Positions 48,370 to 57,465 of a DNA stretch of 64,000 bases are shown here, piece after piece. A model generated the notes under the pieces. The model was not told the origin of the DNA and did not search any database. It saw only the letters and a list, made by a program, of their open reading frames with translations. The DNA is from Collinsella sp. Lineage in GTDB: Bacteria; Actinomycetota; Coriobacteriia; Coriobacteriales; Coriobacteriaceae. The translations under genes were made by a program, and so were the position numbers. How positions within the stretch are numbered: the stretch's first letter is position 1; every line of letters starts with the position of its first letter. The stretch lies in NCBI GenBank assembly GCA_018373675.1, contig JAHAGQ010000007.1:1-64000 (forward strand), written 5' to 3'.

Positions 48370-49977
48370 TTAGTGGCGGAAGTGGCGGGCGCCCGTAAAC
48401 ACCATAGCAATATTGTGCTCGTTGCAGGCCTGGATGCTCTCGTCATCGCGCTTGGAGCCGCCGGGCTGGATGATGCAGGTCACGCCGTGTGCAGCAAGCA
48501 CGTCGACGTTGTCGCGGAACGGGAAGAACGCGTCGCTTGCACAGGCAAAGCCGCCCTTCTCCACGCCCTCGCGCTCGCAGAAGTCCTCGGCGCGCTCGCA
48601 GGCAAGTAGCGCAGAGTCAACGCGGTTAGGCTGACCCGGGCCCATGCCAATGCCGGCCTTACCCTTGGAGACCAGGATGGCGTTGGACTTAACGCCCTTG
48701 CAGACCTTCCAGGCAAACTCGAGCTCGGCCATCTCGGCGTCGGTGGGCTTGCGGTCGGTGGGGAACGTAAAGGTCGCGGGATCCTCGGTCACGTGGTCGA
48801 CCTCCTGCACCAGCATGCCGCCGTCGACGGAGCGCAGCTCCACCTGAGCGCCGTGGTCCACGCCGCCGGTCGCCAACACGCGCAGGTTGGGGCGCTTGGC
48901 CATGCGCTCGAGCGCCTCGGCGGTGTAGCTCGGGGCGATGATGACCTCGACGAACTGCTTGTTCTGATCGGCAAAGTGCTCAACCAGATCAAAGGGAACC
49001 TCGCGGTTGCAGGCGATGATGCCGCCGAAGGCGCTCTTGGGATCGCAGGCAAAAGCGCGGTCGTAGGCAGCCGTGATGTCCTCGGCAACGGCGGAACCGC
49101 AGGGGTTCTGGTGCTTGAGGATTACGCAGGCCGGCTCGTCGAACTCGCGGACCAGGTTCCAAGCGGCGTCGGCATCCAGATAGTTGTTGTAGCTGAGCGG
49201 CTTGCCCTGGACCTGCTCGGAGCCCACGAGCGGGAACTGCGAGCTCGCGGTGTTCTCGCAGCCCTCGGCAAAGCGGTAGACCGTAGCCTTCTGCTGCGGG
49301 TTCTCGCCATAGCGCAGGTCGTCGACCTTCTCCAGCGAAATCTCGAGCTTGGCAGAGGTGTCCGCCACGTCGCTTGCCTGGGCGGCGAGCCAGCGGGAGA
49401 TGGCCGTGTCGTAGGCGGCGGTGGTCTGGTAGACCTTCACCTGCAGGCGACGACGGGTGGAAAGCGTGGTGCAGCCACCGGTCTCGTGCATCTCGGCCAG
49501 GACGGCATCATAGTCGGCCGGGTCAGAAATGACGGTAACGCTCGTGGCGTTCTTGGCGGCAGAGCGCAGCATGGAGGGGCCACCGATGTCGATGTGCTCG
49601 ATGGCGTCCGCGAAGGTGACCTCGGGGTTGGCGACGGTCTTCTCGAACTCGTACAGGTTGACGACGACCAGGTCGATCAGCTTAATGCCGTGCTGAGCCG
49701 CCTCCTGCATGTGCTGCTCGGAATCGCGGCGGGCCAGCAGCGCGCCATGAACCTTGGGGTGCAGGGTCTTGACGCGGCCGTCCATCATCTCGGGATAGCC
49801 CGTGAACTCCTCGATGGGGGTTACGGGAATGCCCGCGTCCTCGATGGCACGAGCCGTGCCGCCCGTAGAGATGATCTCGACGCCAAAGTCGTCAACCAGC
49901 GTCCGTGCGAAATCGACGACGCCCGTCTTATCGGTAACCGAGATCAACGCGCGTGCGATCTTCACATCAGATCCCAT
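48370..49977 (-). CDS. purH: Bifunctional AICAR formyltransferase / IMP cyclohydrolase
   Basis: A 535-residue enzyme for the last two steps of purine synthesis. The N-terminal IMP cyclohydrolase (ALISVTDKTGVVDFAR, STGGTARAI, GRVKTLHPKVHG) is followed by the formyltransferase (LRYGENPQQKA, LKHQNPCGSA with catalytic Lys-His, SDAFFPFRDNVD, PGGSKRD). Full length. ATG 49977 with AGGAGG. Confidence 0.96.
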   Translation of the reverse strand: MGSDVKIARALISVTDKTGVVDFARTLVDDFGVEIISTGGTARAIEDAGIPVTPIEEFTGYPEMMDGRVKTLHPKVHGALLARRDSEQHMQEAAQHGIKLIDLVVVNLYEFEKTVANPEVTFADAIEHIDIGGPSMLRSAAKNATSVTVISDPADYDAVLAEMHETGGCTTLSTRRRLQVKVYQTTAAYDTAISRWLAAQASDVADTSAKLEISLEKVDDLRYGENPQQKATVYRFAEGCENTASSQFPLVGSEQVQGKPLSYNNYLDADAAWNLVREFDEPACVILKHQNPCGSAVAEDITAAYDRAFACDPKSAFGGIIACNREVPFDLVEHFADQNKQFVEVIIAPSYTAEALERMAKRPNLRVLATGGVDHGAQVELRSVDGGMLVQEVDHVTEDPATFTFPTDRKPTDAEMAELEFAWKVCKGVKSNAILVSKGKAGIGMGPGQPNRVDSALLACERAEDFCEREGVEKGGFACASDAFFPFRDNVDVLAAHGVTCIIQPGGSKRDDESIQACNEHNIAMVFTGARHFRH

Positions 49978-50254
49978 GCAGTCCTCCTGTCTGGTACGCC
50001 GCCGTGCTCTGTGAGTCGGTGATACGTCGATCTGCAGCGCTCGCGCAGCGGCATTGAAAATACTGATTTAATGTAGCGCATCGAGCGCATCGATGCACCC
50101 CGCAACGGGCGCATGTGCAGAAAAAGTTTGCGAGCGGAGGGGATGGGCATGGCACCGGGCACGGTGAGTTCATGGAACACAGGGGCACCATAATTAGATG
50201 CCAATGGCGTGGTAGAACTGTGCTCGATATGCATCCGCAAAAGAAAGAGGCACC

Positions 50255-50896
50255 ATGGTCTCGCGGGTTCTCTACCGACCGTTTGATACCGAAGACTTCG
50301 ACGCCATCGCGCTGATTCTGCAGCAGCTTTGGCATAACAATTCGGATAACGATGAGTACAACCGCCTTGAGGCCGCGTGCGACCTCGCCTATTGCCTTTC
50401 GTCGTCGACGTTTTCACAGGTTGCCGTAATCGACGGTCAGGCGCGTGGCATTTCGCTCGCGCGTGCGGGACAGAGCTCCGGCGCCACTATCAACGAGCAT
50501 TGGATGGATACCGAACGCGCGCTGCTATCGCAGATGCGTGAGCTGGAGCCCGATGCCTGCGCCGAGTACCTCTCGTTTGTGCGCGCAACCATCCGGACCA
50601 ACAACCGCCTGCTCGAGAGCAGCCCGTTGCCGCACGACAACGAGGTCACGCTGCTTGCCGTGGATCGCGATGTCCATGGCCTGGGCGTTGGCACGGTTCT
50701 GCTCGATGCCGCCGTCTCGCACCTGTCCTCACTTGGAGCGACGAGGGCGCACCTGTACACCGACTCCAACTGCTCGTGGAAGTTCTACGAGCTGCACGGC
50801 TTTAAGCGCACGGCCACGCACCGCGCTAACCGCGAAGAGCGCCGTCACGACATGCCGCGCGAAAGCTTCCTCTACGAACTCGACCTAACAGCCTAA
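50255..50896 (+). CDS. GNAT-family N-acetyltransferase
   Basis: A 213-residue acetyltransferase. The acetyl-CoA site is LLAVDRDVHGLGVGTVLLDAAVSHL (R/Q-x-x-G-x-G/A form HGLGVG), and SWKFYELHGFKRTATH is the usual C-terminal strand-helix. The substrate is unknown. Diverges from purH across a 277-bp gap without other genes. RBS AAGAGG. Confidence 0.87.
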   Translation: MVSRVLYRPFDTEDFDAIALILQQLWHNNSDNDEYNRLEAACDLAYCLSSSTFSQVAVIDGQARGISLARAGQSSGATINEHWMDTERALLSQMRELEPDACAEYLSFVRATIRTNNRLLESSPLPHDNEVTLLAVDRDVHGLGVGTVLLDAAVSHLSSLGATRAHLYTDSNCSWKFYELHGFKRTATHRANREERRHDMPRESFLYELDLTA

Positions 50897-50898
50897 AC

Positions 50899-50992
50899 CC
50901 GGCAGTTAGGGACGTTCCTTTTGTGCCGGCACCCCGGGACACTCCTTGGCAGCAACCGCACCTAGTCGTTGGGAACGTTCTTAAATGACTAG
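50899..50992. repeat. Composite of two REP-like hairpins
   Basis: First, CCGGCA...TGCCGG (50899-50929) with GTTAGGGACGTTCC, a partial copy of the family at 26930. Second, CTAGTCGTT...AATGACTAG (50962-50992) around GGGAACGTTCTT, a copy of the family at 34408. Further GGGGAC follows at about 50998. Confidence 0.7.
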
Positions 50993-51023
50993 TTGCTGGG
51001 GACAGTCTTCGTAGGTAGCGCGT

Positions 51024-51071
51024 AAAAAGGGGATGGGCTTTCCCCGACGGCTGTCGAGAAAAGCCCATCCC
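51024..51071 (-). terminator. Terminator of the DUF2207 gene
   Basis: GGGATGGGCTTT/AAAGCCCATCCC-type stem with five T residues behind it on the minus strand. Confidence 0.85.
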
Positions 51072-51085
51072 ATAATTTACGACCG

Positions 51086-53029
51086 TTAGAACGTTCCGCC
51101 GCCGCCTCCGCCGACGCCGCCGCCTCCGCCGCCCGAGAAGCCGCCACCACCGCCGCCGCTCGAGCTATCGGAGCTCGAAGCCAGCTCGCGGATGCTCTCG
51201 TGATACACGTCATCGAACGAATCGAGCGGAGACTCGATACCGTAATGATGGTAGTACCACCAGTAGCAGGGATAATTGTCATAGAAGCCGTCGGCCTCGC
51301 GCACCTCGGGCGGCACGGCCTCGGCAAGCTGACGCAGCACTTCCTTGGAAACACCCAGCGCCACGCCCATCACCAGCAGCTTGTTCCACAGCACCAGATC
51401 GCCGGGGACGGCTTCCTTTAGACGAGTGAAGTCCTCGAGCCAATGCTTAAGTGCCTTGCAGCGAGCCGCCACCTCGGCGCCCTCCGGCGTAAAGCGGCGG
51501 AACGTAAGGCCCACGCCGATACCCACCAGCACAATCGGCACCGAGATAAACGCGGCGGTAATGTTCGCCTGTGCGCCATCGGTAAAGAAGATGGATCCCA
51601 CGGGAACAAAGGCGATCAGGATACCAAGAACCAGGCAAAACACCATTGCAACAATGCCGTCTGAGGCAACGTACTCGCTATCGGTCAGCTTGCCCTTAAC
51701 GGTGTTCTGATAGTCCTCGAGCTTGTCGCCCACGGGTGTAGCGTGCTGCTTGACGTAGTGCTGCAGCTCGTCGAATGTGCGCGAGCGATCGCCGTTCTCG
51801 TCAGGCTTAGCACCGGCAAAGAAGACCTTGAGCACCATGTGGTCAATGCCCTTGGCCGACTTCCAGCCCGCATCACTCACCGTCACGCGATACGTCTGCT
51901 CTTCTTTTTCACGCCCCAACGGACCCTTCTTGGCCTTGGTCACGGTCGCCTGCTCCAGCTTGATCACACGGTCGTCAGTGAGCTTCATGAGCGTGGCGAT
52001 ATATGCCTGATCGGGCACCTCGTTCCAGCTCATGAGGGCCGAAAGCACGGCGGGATGGTCGGCCGAAGGCACATCGCGGAAATATTCGTCCTGGAAAAAC
52101 GGCTTGGGCTTGCGCTTGCGCAGCTTGAGCATAACGATTGTGCCGGTAAAGGCCACCGCCGCAACAACACTTAGCACGGCAAGTGCATTGGCAATCATGC
52201 GAGCGTGAGCGCGGCGGGCGTTAGCTTCGTCGGCCCATTCCTTCTCTTCGCTCAGGATCGTTGACATGCGCTCTTCGCCCGAAGCGGCAAGCTGCGGCAC
52301 CCAGTCGCTAGGGAAGGCGATGCGTGCCTCGGCGAATTCGCCCTGATGCACGCAGGGAATGGTATAGGTGACCATGGGTTCGTCCTCATCGAGTGACACG
52401 TCGCCCGTCAGCGGACCGTGGCCCCATGCGCGGAAGTTATCGCCCTTGACGGCCGCCGTCCCGGCAGCGGCATTTGCGAAGCGCACTTCCATCTCGACAT
52501 CGTCGGAATCCGCAGACCAGCCGTCGCCCACAAACTTCCAGTAGAGCTCGGCGGTATCGGCCCAGTTCATAACCGCACCGGTCATGGTATAGCTCACGTA
52601 ATAGGTCGCGCTGTCGCCGCTCTCGTGAGGACTGAATACCTTAATCTTTACGCCGTCACCGGTCTGCTCGACCGTGTAGACGCCAGAATCGCCCTTGTTC
52701 GCGCTATCGACTTTGTTAAACGCGGTGTCCTCTTCCTCGACACTCAGCACGTCGACGGCCGCCGAGCCACCCTGCTGGTTGGAGCCCGTATTGATCTCCC
52801 AAAACACGCCGTTGATGTCGTCGTCGAAATCAAACTGGCGTCCCTCGACAACGGTCAGCGATCCATCGGCCTCGACCGTGGCACTGATGTAGGTTTGGGT
52901 CATGGAATAACCGTCGGCGTGTGCGGCGGCGGGCAGTAGCAGCAATGCAAGCGCGACGAGTGCGCAGACGGAAGCAAATCGCGCAAACAGGTGGCGCTGC
53001 CGGCTGACTTTGGCGGCGAGGGTGTTCAT
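51086..53029 (-). CDS. DUF2207 membrane protein with poly-Gly tail
   Basis: A 647-residue secreted/membrane protein. Signal peptide (about 1-38, ending AAAHA), an external beta-rich DUF2207 domain (YISATVEADGSLTVVEGRQFDFDDD, YYVSYTMTGAVMNWADTAELYW), a membrane helix near 285, a cytosolic region and two more helices near 465-510. The C terminus is Ser/Gly-rich (GGGGGGFSGGGGGGVGGGGGGTF), as in other DUF2207 proteins. Cell-surface function unknown. ATG 53029 with AAAGGA. Confidence 0.88.
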   Translation of the reverse strand: MNTLAAKVSRQRHLFARFASVCALVALALLLLPAAAHADGYSMTQTYISATVEADGSLTVVEGRQFDFDDDINGVFWEINTGSNQQGGSAAVDVLSVEEEDTAFNKVDSANKGDSGVYTVEQTGDGVKIKVFSPHESGDSATYYVSYTMTGAVMNWADTAELYWKFVGDGWSADSDDVEMEVRFANAAAGTAAVKGDNFRAWGHGPLTGDVSLDEDEPMVTYTIPCVHQGEFAEARIAFPSDWVPQLAASGEERMSTILSEEKEWADEANARRAHARMIANALAVLSVVAAVAFTGTIVMLKLRKRKPKPFFQDEYFRDVPSADHPAVLSALMSWNEVPDQAYIATLMKLTDDRVIKLEQATVTKAKKGPLGREKEEQTYRVTVSDAGWKSAKGIDHMVLKVFFAGAKPDENGDRSRTFDELQHYVKQHATPVGDKLEDYQNTVKGKLTDSEYVASDGIVAMVFCLVLGILIAFVPVGSIFFTDGAQANITAAFISVPIVLVGIGVGLTFRRFTPEGAEVAARCKALKHWLEDFTRLKEAVPGDLVLWNKLLVMGVALGVSKEVLRQLAEAVPPEVREADGFYDNYPCYWWYYHHYGIESPLDSFDDVYHESIRELASSSDSSSGGGGGGFSGGGGGGVGGGGGGTF

Positions 53030-53517
53030 AGGCACATCCTTTGTCTGTAAAACCAACAGCGCCATTGTCCCACGTTTGCGGGTACGCATGACGAACATCT
53101 AGGCGACCGGAGCGCCAAACGAGATGAAAGTCACACCCGCACCCCGGCAGCTAGTCATTGGGGACACCCTTGGCATGGCCAGCGCCAGCAATCGATACCA
53201 CTTCACAGCTCCGTCACAGGTGTAGCGGCTTTGTGTGGGCGCGGCACGCGCTGATTGAGCCGCCAACCGAGGGGCATAAAGCAGTTGAGCGAAAACGGTT
53301 TGCCCCTTTGCCGTTCGCTCGAGGATCATGTCCCCCTTTTCCGCGGAAACCCCGGCAGTTGCGAAGAGCTGCCGGGGTTTCTGTCGTTTGTGAGGCTAAG
53401 TCGGTACGCAGCGATCGAGACCTTGAGCCGCAAACCCACCGTGCGCAATGCGCACCGCCGCCAACTTGTGAGCGCGGCAACGCCTTCCCTGCCAAGCCCC
53501 GCGCTATACTCGTCCGC
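53030..53517. other. 488-bp intergenic region with a series of hairpins
   Basis: No gene. Contains CTAGTCATTGGGGACACC (53151-53168, REP-like), a long-range GCGGCT/AGCCGC pairing (53227-53265), GAGCGAAAACGG/CCGTTCGCTC (53287-53320), TTTCCGCGGAAA (53338-53349), and GAAACCCCGGCAG/CTGCCGGGGTTTC (53346-53381). Could hold an RNA or only repeats. Confidence 0.5.
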
Positions 53518-54537
53518 ATGGATATCAACGCACGCAACATAACAACGCCCGCTGTGGCCACGTCGACGGCGCCCAACAGCAAGCTCGCCCCCGCCCTCGC
53601 GCCCGTCGTGGGCCGCTTCGCCCCGTCGCCCTCGGGCCGCATGCACCTGGGCAACGTGTTCAGCTGCCTGTGCGCATGGCTTTCAGCCCGCAGCCAAGGC
53701 GGCAGCATCGTGCTGCGCATCGAGGATCTGGACGATCGTTGCAAGCGCCCGGAACTTGCCGCTCAACTGATTGACGACCTGGCCTGGCTGGGGCTTGAGT
53801 GGGACGAAGGCCCCTACTACCAGCACGATCGCCTGGACTTGTACGAGGACGCCCTGCACCAGCTGCAAGACGCCTGCCTCACCTACCCTTGTTTTTGCAC
53901 GCGCGCCGAGCTCCACACCGCAAGCGCGCCGCACGCCAGCGACGGCACGCCCATCTACCGCGGCGCCTGCCGAGGCCTTTCTGCCGAGGAGGTTGCCCGC
54001 CGCAGTGCCCTGCGTGCTCCGGCCACGCGCCTGCGCGTGCCCACCGTCGACGACCTCGCCAGCGACGTGATCGAATTCGTGGACCGCACGTACGGAGCCC
54101 AATGCGAAGCACTCGCCACCGAGTGCGGCGACTTTTTGGTGCGCCGCAGCGACGGCGTGTTTGCCTATCAGCTGGCCGTGGTGGTCGACGACGCTGCCAT
54201 GGGCGTCACCGAGATCGTACGCGGATGCGACCTGCTTGGTTCCACGCCGCGCCAGATCTATCTGCAACATCTGCTGGGACTGCCCACGCCGCACTACGCG
54301 CACATTCCGCTGCTCATGTCACCGGACGGCCGCCGCCTTTCCAAGCGCGATCGCGATCTGGACCTGGGCGAGCTCCGCACCCGCTTTGGCACACCCGAGG
54401 CACTGTTGGGATGGCTCGCCGGGCAAACAGGCATCGCGCCGGACACCACGCCGCGTACCGCCGAGCAGCTGGTCGAGCACTTTAGCTGGGATGTTATCCG
54501 TACGCATCGGGAGAACATCACTGTAACGGTCGAGTAG
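53518..54537 (+). CDS. gluQ: Glutamyl-Q tRNA(Asp) synthetase
   Basis: A 339-residue truncated GluRS paralogue that attaches glutamate to queuosine 34 of tRNA-Asp. VVGRFAPSPSGRMHLGNVFS carries the HIGH-type motif (HLGN); LSKRDRDLDLG is the KMSKS counterpart. Zinc ligands CFC...YRGAC are present and the anticodon-binding domain is missing, as expected. The first 30 residues are an Ala/Thr-rich extension. The ATG at 53518 has no obvious ribosome site; a start at a later codon cannot be excluded. Confidence 0.9.
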   Translation: MDINARNITTPAVATSTAPNSKLAPALAPVVGRFAPSPSGRMHLGNVFSCLCAWLSARSQGGSIVLRIEDLDDRCKRPELAAQLIDDLAWLGLEWDEGPYYQHDRLDLYEDALHQLQDACLTYPCFCTRAELHTASAPHASDGTPIYRGACRGLSAEEVARRSALRAPATRLRVPTVDDLASDVIEFVDRTYGAQCEALATECGDFLVRRSDGVFAYQLAVVVDDAAMGVTEIVRGCDLLGSTPRQIYLQHLLGLPTPHYAHIPLLMSPDGRRLSKRDRDLDLGELRTRFGTPEALLGWLAGQTGIAPDTTPRTAEQLVEHFSWDVIRTHRENITVTVE

Positions 54538-54589
54538 CCAAATACGCCCCTCCCCCTCGCCCCCCTCAACGAGGACATAATTCTGCGTC

Positions 54590-54618
54590 TTGTTATGTAC
54601 GGAATAATTCCGTACAAT
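54590..54618 (+). promoter_or_regulatory. Promoter and palindromic operator of the toxin-antitoxin operon
   Basis: TTGTTA (54590-54595), 17-bp spacer, TACAAT (54613-54618). The palindrome GTACGGAATAATTCCGTAC (54597-54615) fills the spacer and part of the -10, ideal for autorepression by the antitoxin-toxin complex. Confidence 0.75.
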
Positions 54619-54639
54619 TGTGCAAAGGAGGTTTTTGCT

Positions 54640-54906
54640 ATGCCAACGATTGAGAAACAACGCCGCATGGATCTAAGGTTGACCGAACGTCAACGCCTTA
54701 CTTACGAGCGCGCCGCAGCCTTACGTGGCCAAACTCTCACCCAATGGGCCACAGCTCACCTTGACGAGAGCTCCGCACGTGATATCGCCGAGGCGTCAAC
54801 AACCTATCTTTCTCCTGATGGTTTCGATGCATTTTGCGAAATGCTCGATTCCCCCATGCCCCAAGCCGCAAAAGCACTGCTTGACCGTAAGGCAGTTTGG
54901 GAATGA
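54640..54906 (+). CDS. DUF1778 (TacA-like) antitoxin
   Basis: An 88-residue antitoxin. The N-terminal ribbon-helix-helix (RMDLRLTERQRLTYERAAALRGQTLTQW) binds DNA; the C-terminal part (YLSPDGFDAFCEMLDSPMPQAAKALLDRKAVWE) should wrap the toxin. Strong AAAGGAGG site. Its TGA overlaps the toxin ATG (ATGA). Confidence 0.92.
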   Translation: MPTIEKQRRMDLRLTERQRLTYERAAALRGQTLTQWATAHLDESSARDIAEASTTYLSPDGFDAFCEMLDSPMPQAAKALLDRKAVWE

Positions 54907-55376
54907 GCACATTTACCAAGCCCGTTCAACTCCCCGTTGGTCAAGGCATCGAGGCTTTCCACTGTGGAAATACTCTTGTAGACGGATGGGCTAAAAACAG
55001 ATCAGCCTCAGCGCGAAGAAGAGGATCAGCGGTTATATACGCATCGTATTGCGACGGCGCAGTCGCTGGGTTTTATACGCTGTGCACGCACTCCGTGGCT
55101 CGCGAAAATGTTGATGGAGGATGGTTCGTGCGGAACTCCCCCTCCCAAGTTCCTACAGTGCTGCTTGGAATGATGGGGGTCGATGAGAAGTTCAAGGGGC
55201 TTGGTCTTGGAGCTTCACTACTCAAAGATGCCATCGAAAACGCCTTGAAAATCTCTGCCCTGGCAGGAGCGCGAGCTTTGGTTGTCGATCCAGTAGATGA
55301 TAAGGCGGCAGCATTCTATGAACATTTTGGCTTCGCCACCCTACCCGGCACCAACCGAATGGCGCTGAAACTCTAG
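54903..55376 (+). CDS. GNAT-family toxin (TacT-like)
   Basis: A 157-residue acetyltransferase toxin. It has FHCGN..VDGWAKNRSASARRRGSA, FYTLCTHSV, LLGMMGVDEKFKGLGLGASLL with the acetyl-CoA loop, and a C-terminal FYEHFGFATLPGT.RM typical of TacT/AtaT-type toxins, which acetylate charged tRNAs to stop translation. Family and operon layout support a type II TA pair; the tRNA target is unknown. Confidence 0.9.
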   Translation: MSTFTKPVQLPVGQGIEAFHCGNTLVDGWAKNRSASARRRGSAVIYASYCDGAVAGFYTLCTHSVARENVDGGWFVRNSPSQVPTVLLGMMGVDEKFKGLGLGASLLKDAIENALKISALAGARALVVDPVDDKAAAFYEHFGFATLPGTNRMALKL

Positions 55377-55408
55377 ATTGTCAGGCGACATCTCCTCCAG
55401 CTCCCAGC

Positions 55409-55470
55409 ATGCCTTAAGTTACCCTACAAATAAAGATTACACTGAAATGTAGGGTAACTACCCAAGGCAT
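55409..55470. repeat. Compound inverted repeat between converging genes
   Basis: ATGCCTT-AAG-TTACCCTACA pairs with TGTAGGGTAA-CTACCC-AAGGCAT around a 19-nt loop. No T run. May be a terminator for both converging genes or another extragenic repeat. Confidence 0.6.
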
Positions 55471-55497
55471 CGTATGAAGTGCTCGCTACGCCCGCCC

Positions 55498-56223
55498 CTA
55501 CGCAACATCCCAGGGTTGGAGTTCGTCGCCCAGGCGAACGATGCAGTCGTAGAGCACGGTATGGCGCTCGGCCGGGTTGGCGTCGCGATGAAAATGCCCG
55601 TAGTACCAGCGCTTGTAATCCAAGCGATCTTCCAGCTCATCGAAAAATGCCGTGAGTCGGTCAACGCTGGGACAATTCCAGCCGGGTGCCGGATAAAGCG
55701 TGGGCGAAAGCATACGCGTAGAGCAGGTGTGGGTGACCACGTAGTCGACCTTCCAGCCCACGCTGTCGAGTTTTGTCCGTGCCTCCTCAAAGTTGCGCTC
55801 GTCCGGCAACTCCTGCGGCCACCAGCTGGAATACGGAATGCGGTATTCCTTGTCCACGCTCGTGGCGCCGCCCATGGTAAAGATCATTGAGCCGTCGAGC
55901 TCAAAAACCTCGCCACGCGTCAGGCGCCGTACGGGAGAGGTATCCGACAGGCGCTGCGTCAGACCGCCGTGCCACAGTTCCATGGGACGCTCCGCCCAGT
56001 GATCGAAACGTTCGTGGTTGCCGTCGACGAACAGCAACGTATAGGGGCGCGACTCCAGCCAAGCGATATCGGCGCATTCCTCGGCAGAGAAATCCCACGG
56101 AAAGCCAAAGTCGCCCGCGATGATGAGATAGTCGTCACTCGTCAGACCATCCCCAAGATCCCAGTCGCGAAGCTTTTGCATGTCGACGCCGCCGTGAATA
56201 TCGCCCGTCACATAGACCGTCAT
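55498..56223 (-). CDS. Metallophosphoesterase
   Basis: A 241-residue calcineurin-like phosphoesterase. The metal-binding motifs are VTGDIHGG, IIAGDFGFPW, VDGNHERFD, VVTHTC and YGHFHRD. It hydrolyses phosphoester bonds; the substrate is unknown (phage-type or nucleotide). ATG 56223 gives the family start; the ribosome site AAGTGG is weak. Confidence 0.9.
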   Translation of the reverse strand: MTVYVTGDIHGGVDMQKLRDWDLGDGLTSDDYLIIAGDFGFPWDFSAEECADIAWLESRPYTLLFVDGNHERFDHWAERPMELWHGGLTQRLSDTSPVRRLTRGEVFELDGSMIFTMGGATSVDKEYRIPYSSWWPQELPDERNFEEARTKLDSVGWKVDYVVTHTCSTRMLSPTLYPAPGWNCPSVDRLTAFFDELEDRLDYKRWYYGHFHRDANPAERHTVLYDCIVRLGDELQPWDVA

Positions 56224-56308
56224 CGGATCACCACTTCCCTGTAAGTCGCTAGCCCACATTCTGCACGATCACTAAGCCAACCGTTCCAGCCCTTCCATCC
56301 TTTGGGAC

Positions 56309-56548
56309 CTACCCCTCGTTCTTCCATCCAAACGGGTCAAGCACCCAAAAAACCAGATCGAGCACGCCGCCGGTCATCATGGCGCCGGCAAGGGCCATGC
56401 AAACGTGCAGAGAGCTGGCACTTCGAAGCACGTCGAATGGCCCCCGAGCAGCCAGCAGCGCGACCGCTGCGCCGGCAAGGCACAGCACGAGGCACGGCCC
56501 CGCGTCCTTGACGCACTTCTTTGCGAGATGCTTGGTGTTGTCACTCAT
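56309..56548 (-). CDS. Small two-helix membrane protein
   Basis: A 79-residue protein with two membrane helices (about 16-34 and 46-68) and short polar ends (MSDNTKHLAKKC, FGWKNEG). No family recognised. AAGGAG about 10 nt before ATG 56548 supports it. Alone on the minus strand. Confidence 0.6.
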   Translation of the reverse strand: MSDNTKHLAKKCVKDAGPCLVLCLAGAAVALLAARGPFDVLRSASSLHVCMALAGAMMTGGVLDLVFWVLDPFGWKNEG

Positions 56549-56904
56549 CGATATCGAACTCCTTAGAGGGTCGTTGTTTGGGCACATGCCGCCGCGGCAG
56601 AGCAGAGCGGCAGGGTAAGTGTCACATGTCATGCGGACATCAATGGAGAAACCGCCTGCTCGACCAACCCTTGACGTCGTTTTGTACCGGCACCCCATCC
56701 CCCGCTATCGAGGTCTAATACTTTTCCCACCGCTACCCAAAAACTCATCCAACATTAATCTTGGCTCAAGAATCGCTTAATCTATAACCTGCACTATAGA
56801 GTTCGACCAAGGGCGGGGCGGCGGCGCCACGCAGGTCGCCGAACGCAACGCTCGCGCCCGGGCAAATCGCCCGGCGTCGCGCCCATCGAACGAAAGGACA
56901 GGTC
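56549..56904. other. Intergenic region with a promoter for the UBA/two-component genes
   Basis: TTGGCT (56761-56766), 16-bp spacer, TATAAC (56783-56788) on the plus strand form a plausible promoter; the leader has a CGCCCGGGC/GCCCGGCG pairing near 56857. A fragment TACCGGCACCCC at about 56685 resembles part of the 50899 repeat. No gene seen. Confidence 0.5.
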
Positions 56905-57447
56905 ATGGACGACCTCGAAAAAGTTGAAACCATCCGCACCAAGTGCAACGTGAGCTACACCGATGCCAAGGCCGCGCTCGACGCTGCCGACGACAACGTT
57001 TTGGATGCCATCATTTGGCTCGAGTCGCAGGGCAAGACGCAGACCACGCCGGCGCATGCCGCCACCGAGTCCGAGCCGGTCGATGAACCCTCGGCCGAGA
57101 TGGTCGCCGCGCAGGCCGCCTACGAGAAGTCGAGCGAAAAGACCGACTTTTCCAAGAAGATGGACAGCGTGTGGGAGTACCTCAAAAAGCTCTTCCGCCT
57201 GAGCCTGGACACCAAGTTTATCGCCACGCGCCGCGACGCGATCATCCTCAACATTCCCATCCTGATCCCCATCATCGCCCTGTTTGCCTGGGGCGCTACG
57301 ATTTGGCTGATGCTGATTGGCCTGTTCTTTGGCATGCGCTACCGCATCGATAGCGACGGCGACGTGCCCGGCAGCATCAACAACCTTATGAATCACGCCG
57401 CCGATGCCGCGGACGACATCAAGCAAAATCTGAACGACGACAAGTAA
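56905..57447 (+). CDS. UBA-like/DUF4342 membrane protein
   Basis: A 180-residue protein. Residues 1-45 are a UBA-like three-helix unit (VETIRTKCNVSYTDAKAALDAADDNVLDAIIWLE), as in EF-Ts and NAC. A charged linker leads to a DUF4342 region with one or two membrane helices (DAIILNIPILIPIIALFAWGATIWLMLIGLFFG). It precedes the response regulator by 18 bp and is likely cotranscribed. Function unknown. Confidence 0.85.
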   Translation: MDDLEKVETIRTKCNVSYTDAKAALDAADDNVLDAIIWLESQGKTQTTPAHAATESEPVDEPSAEMVAAQAAYEKSSEKTDFSKKMDSVWEYLKKLFRLSLDTKFIATRRDAIILNIPILIPIIALFAWGATIWLMLIGLFFGMRYRIDSDGDVPGSINNLMNHAADAADDIKQNLNDDK

Positions 57448-57465
57448 TCGCAGACGGGGGCACGC

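Noticed and set aside
53158..53517. Upstream extension of gluQRS
   Set aside because: The frame is open but has no conserved residues and overlaps repeats; the enzyme's own start is at 53518.
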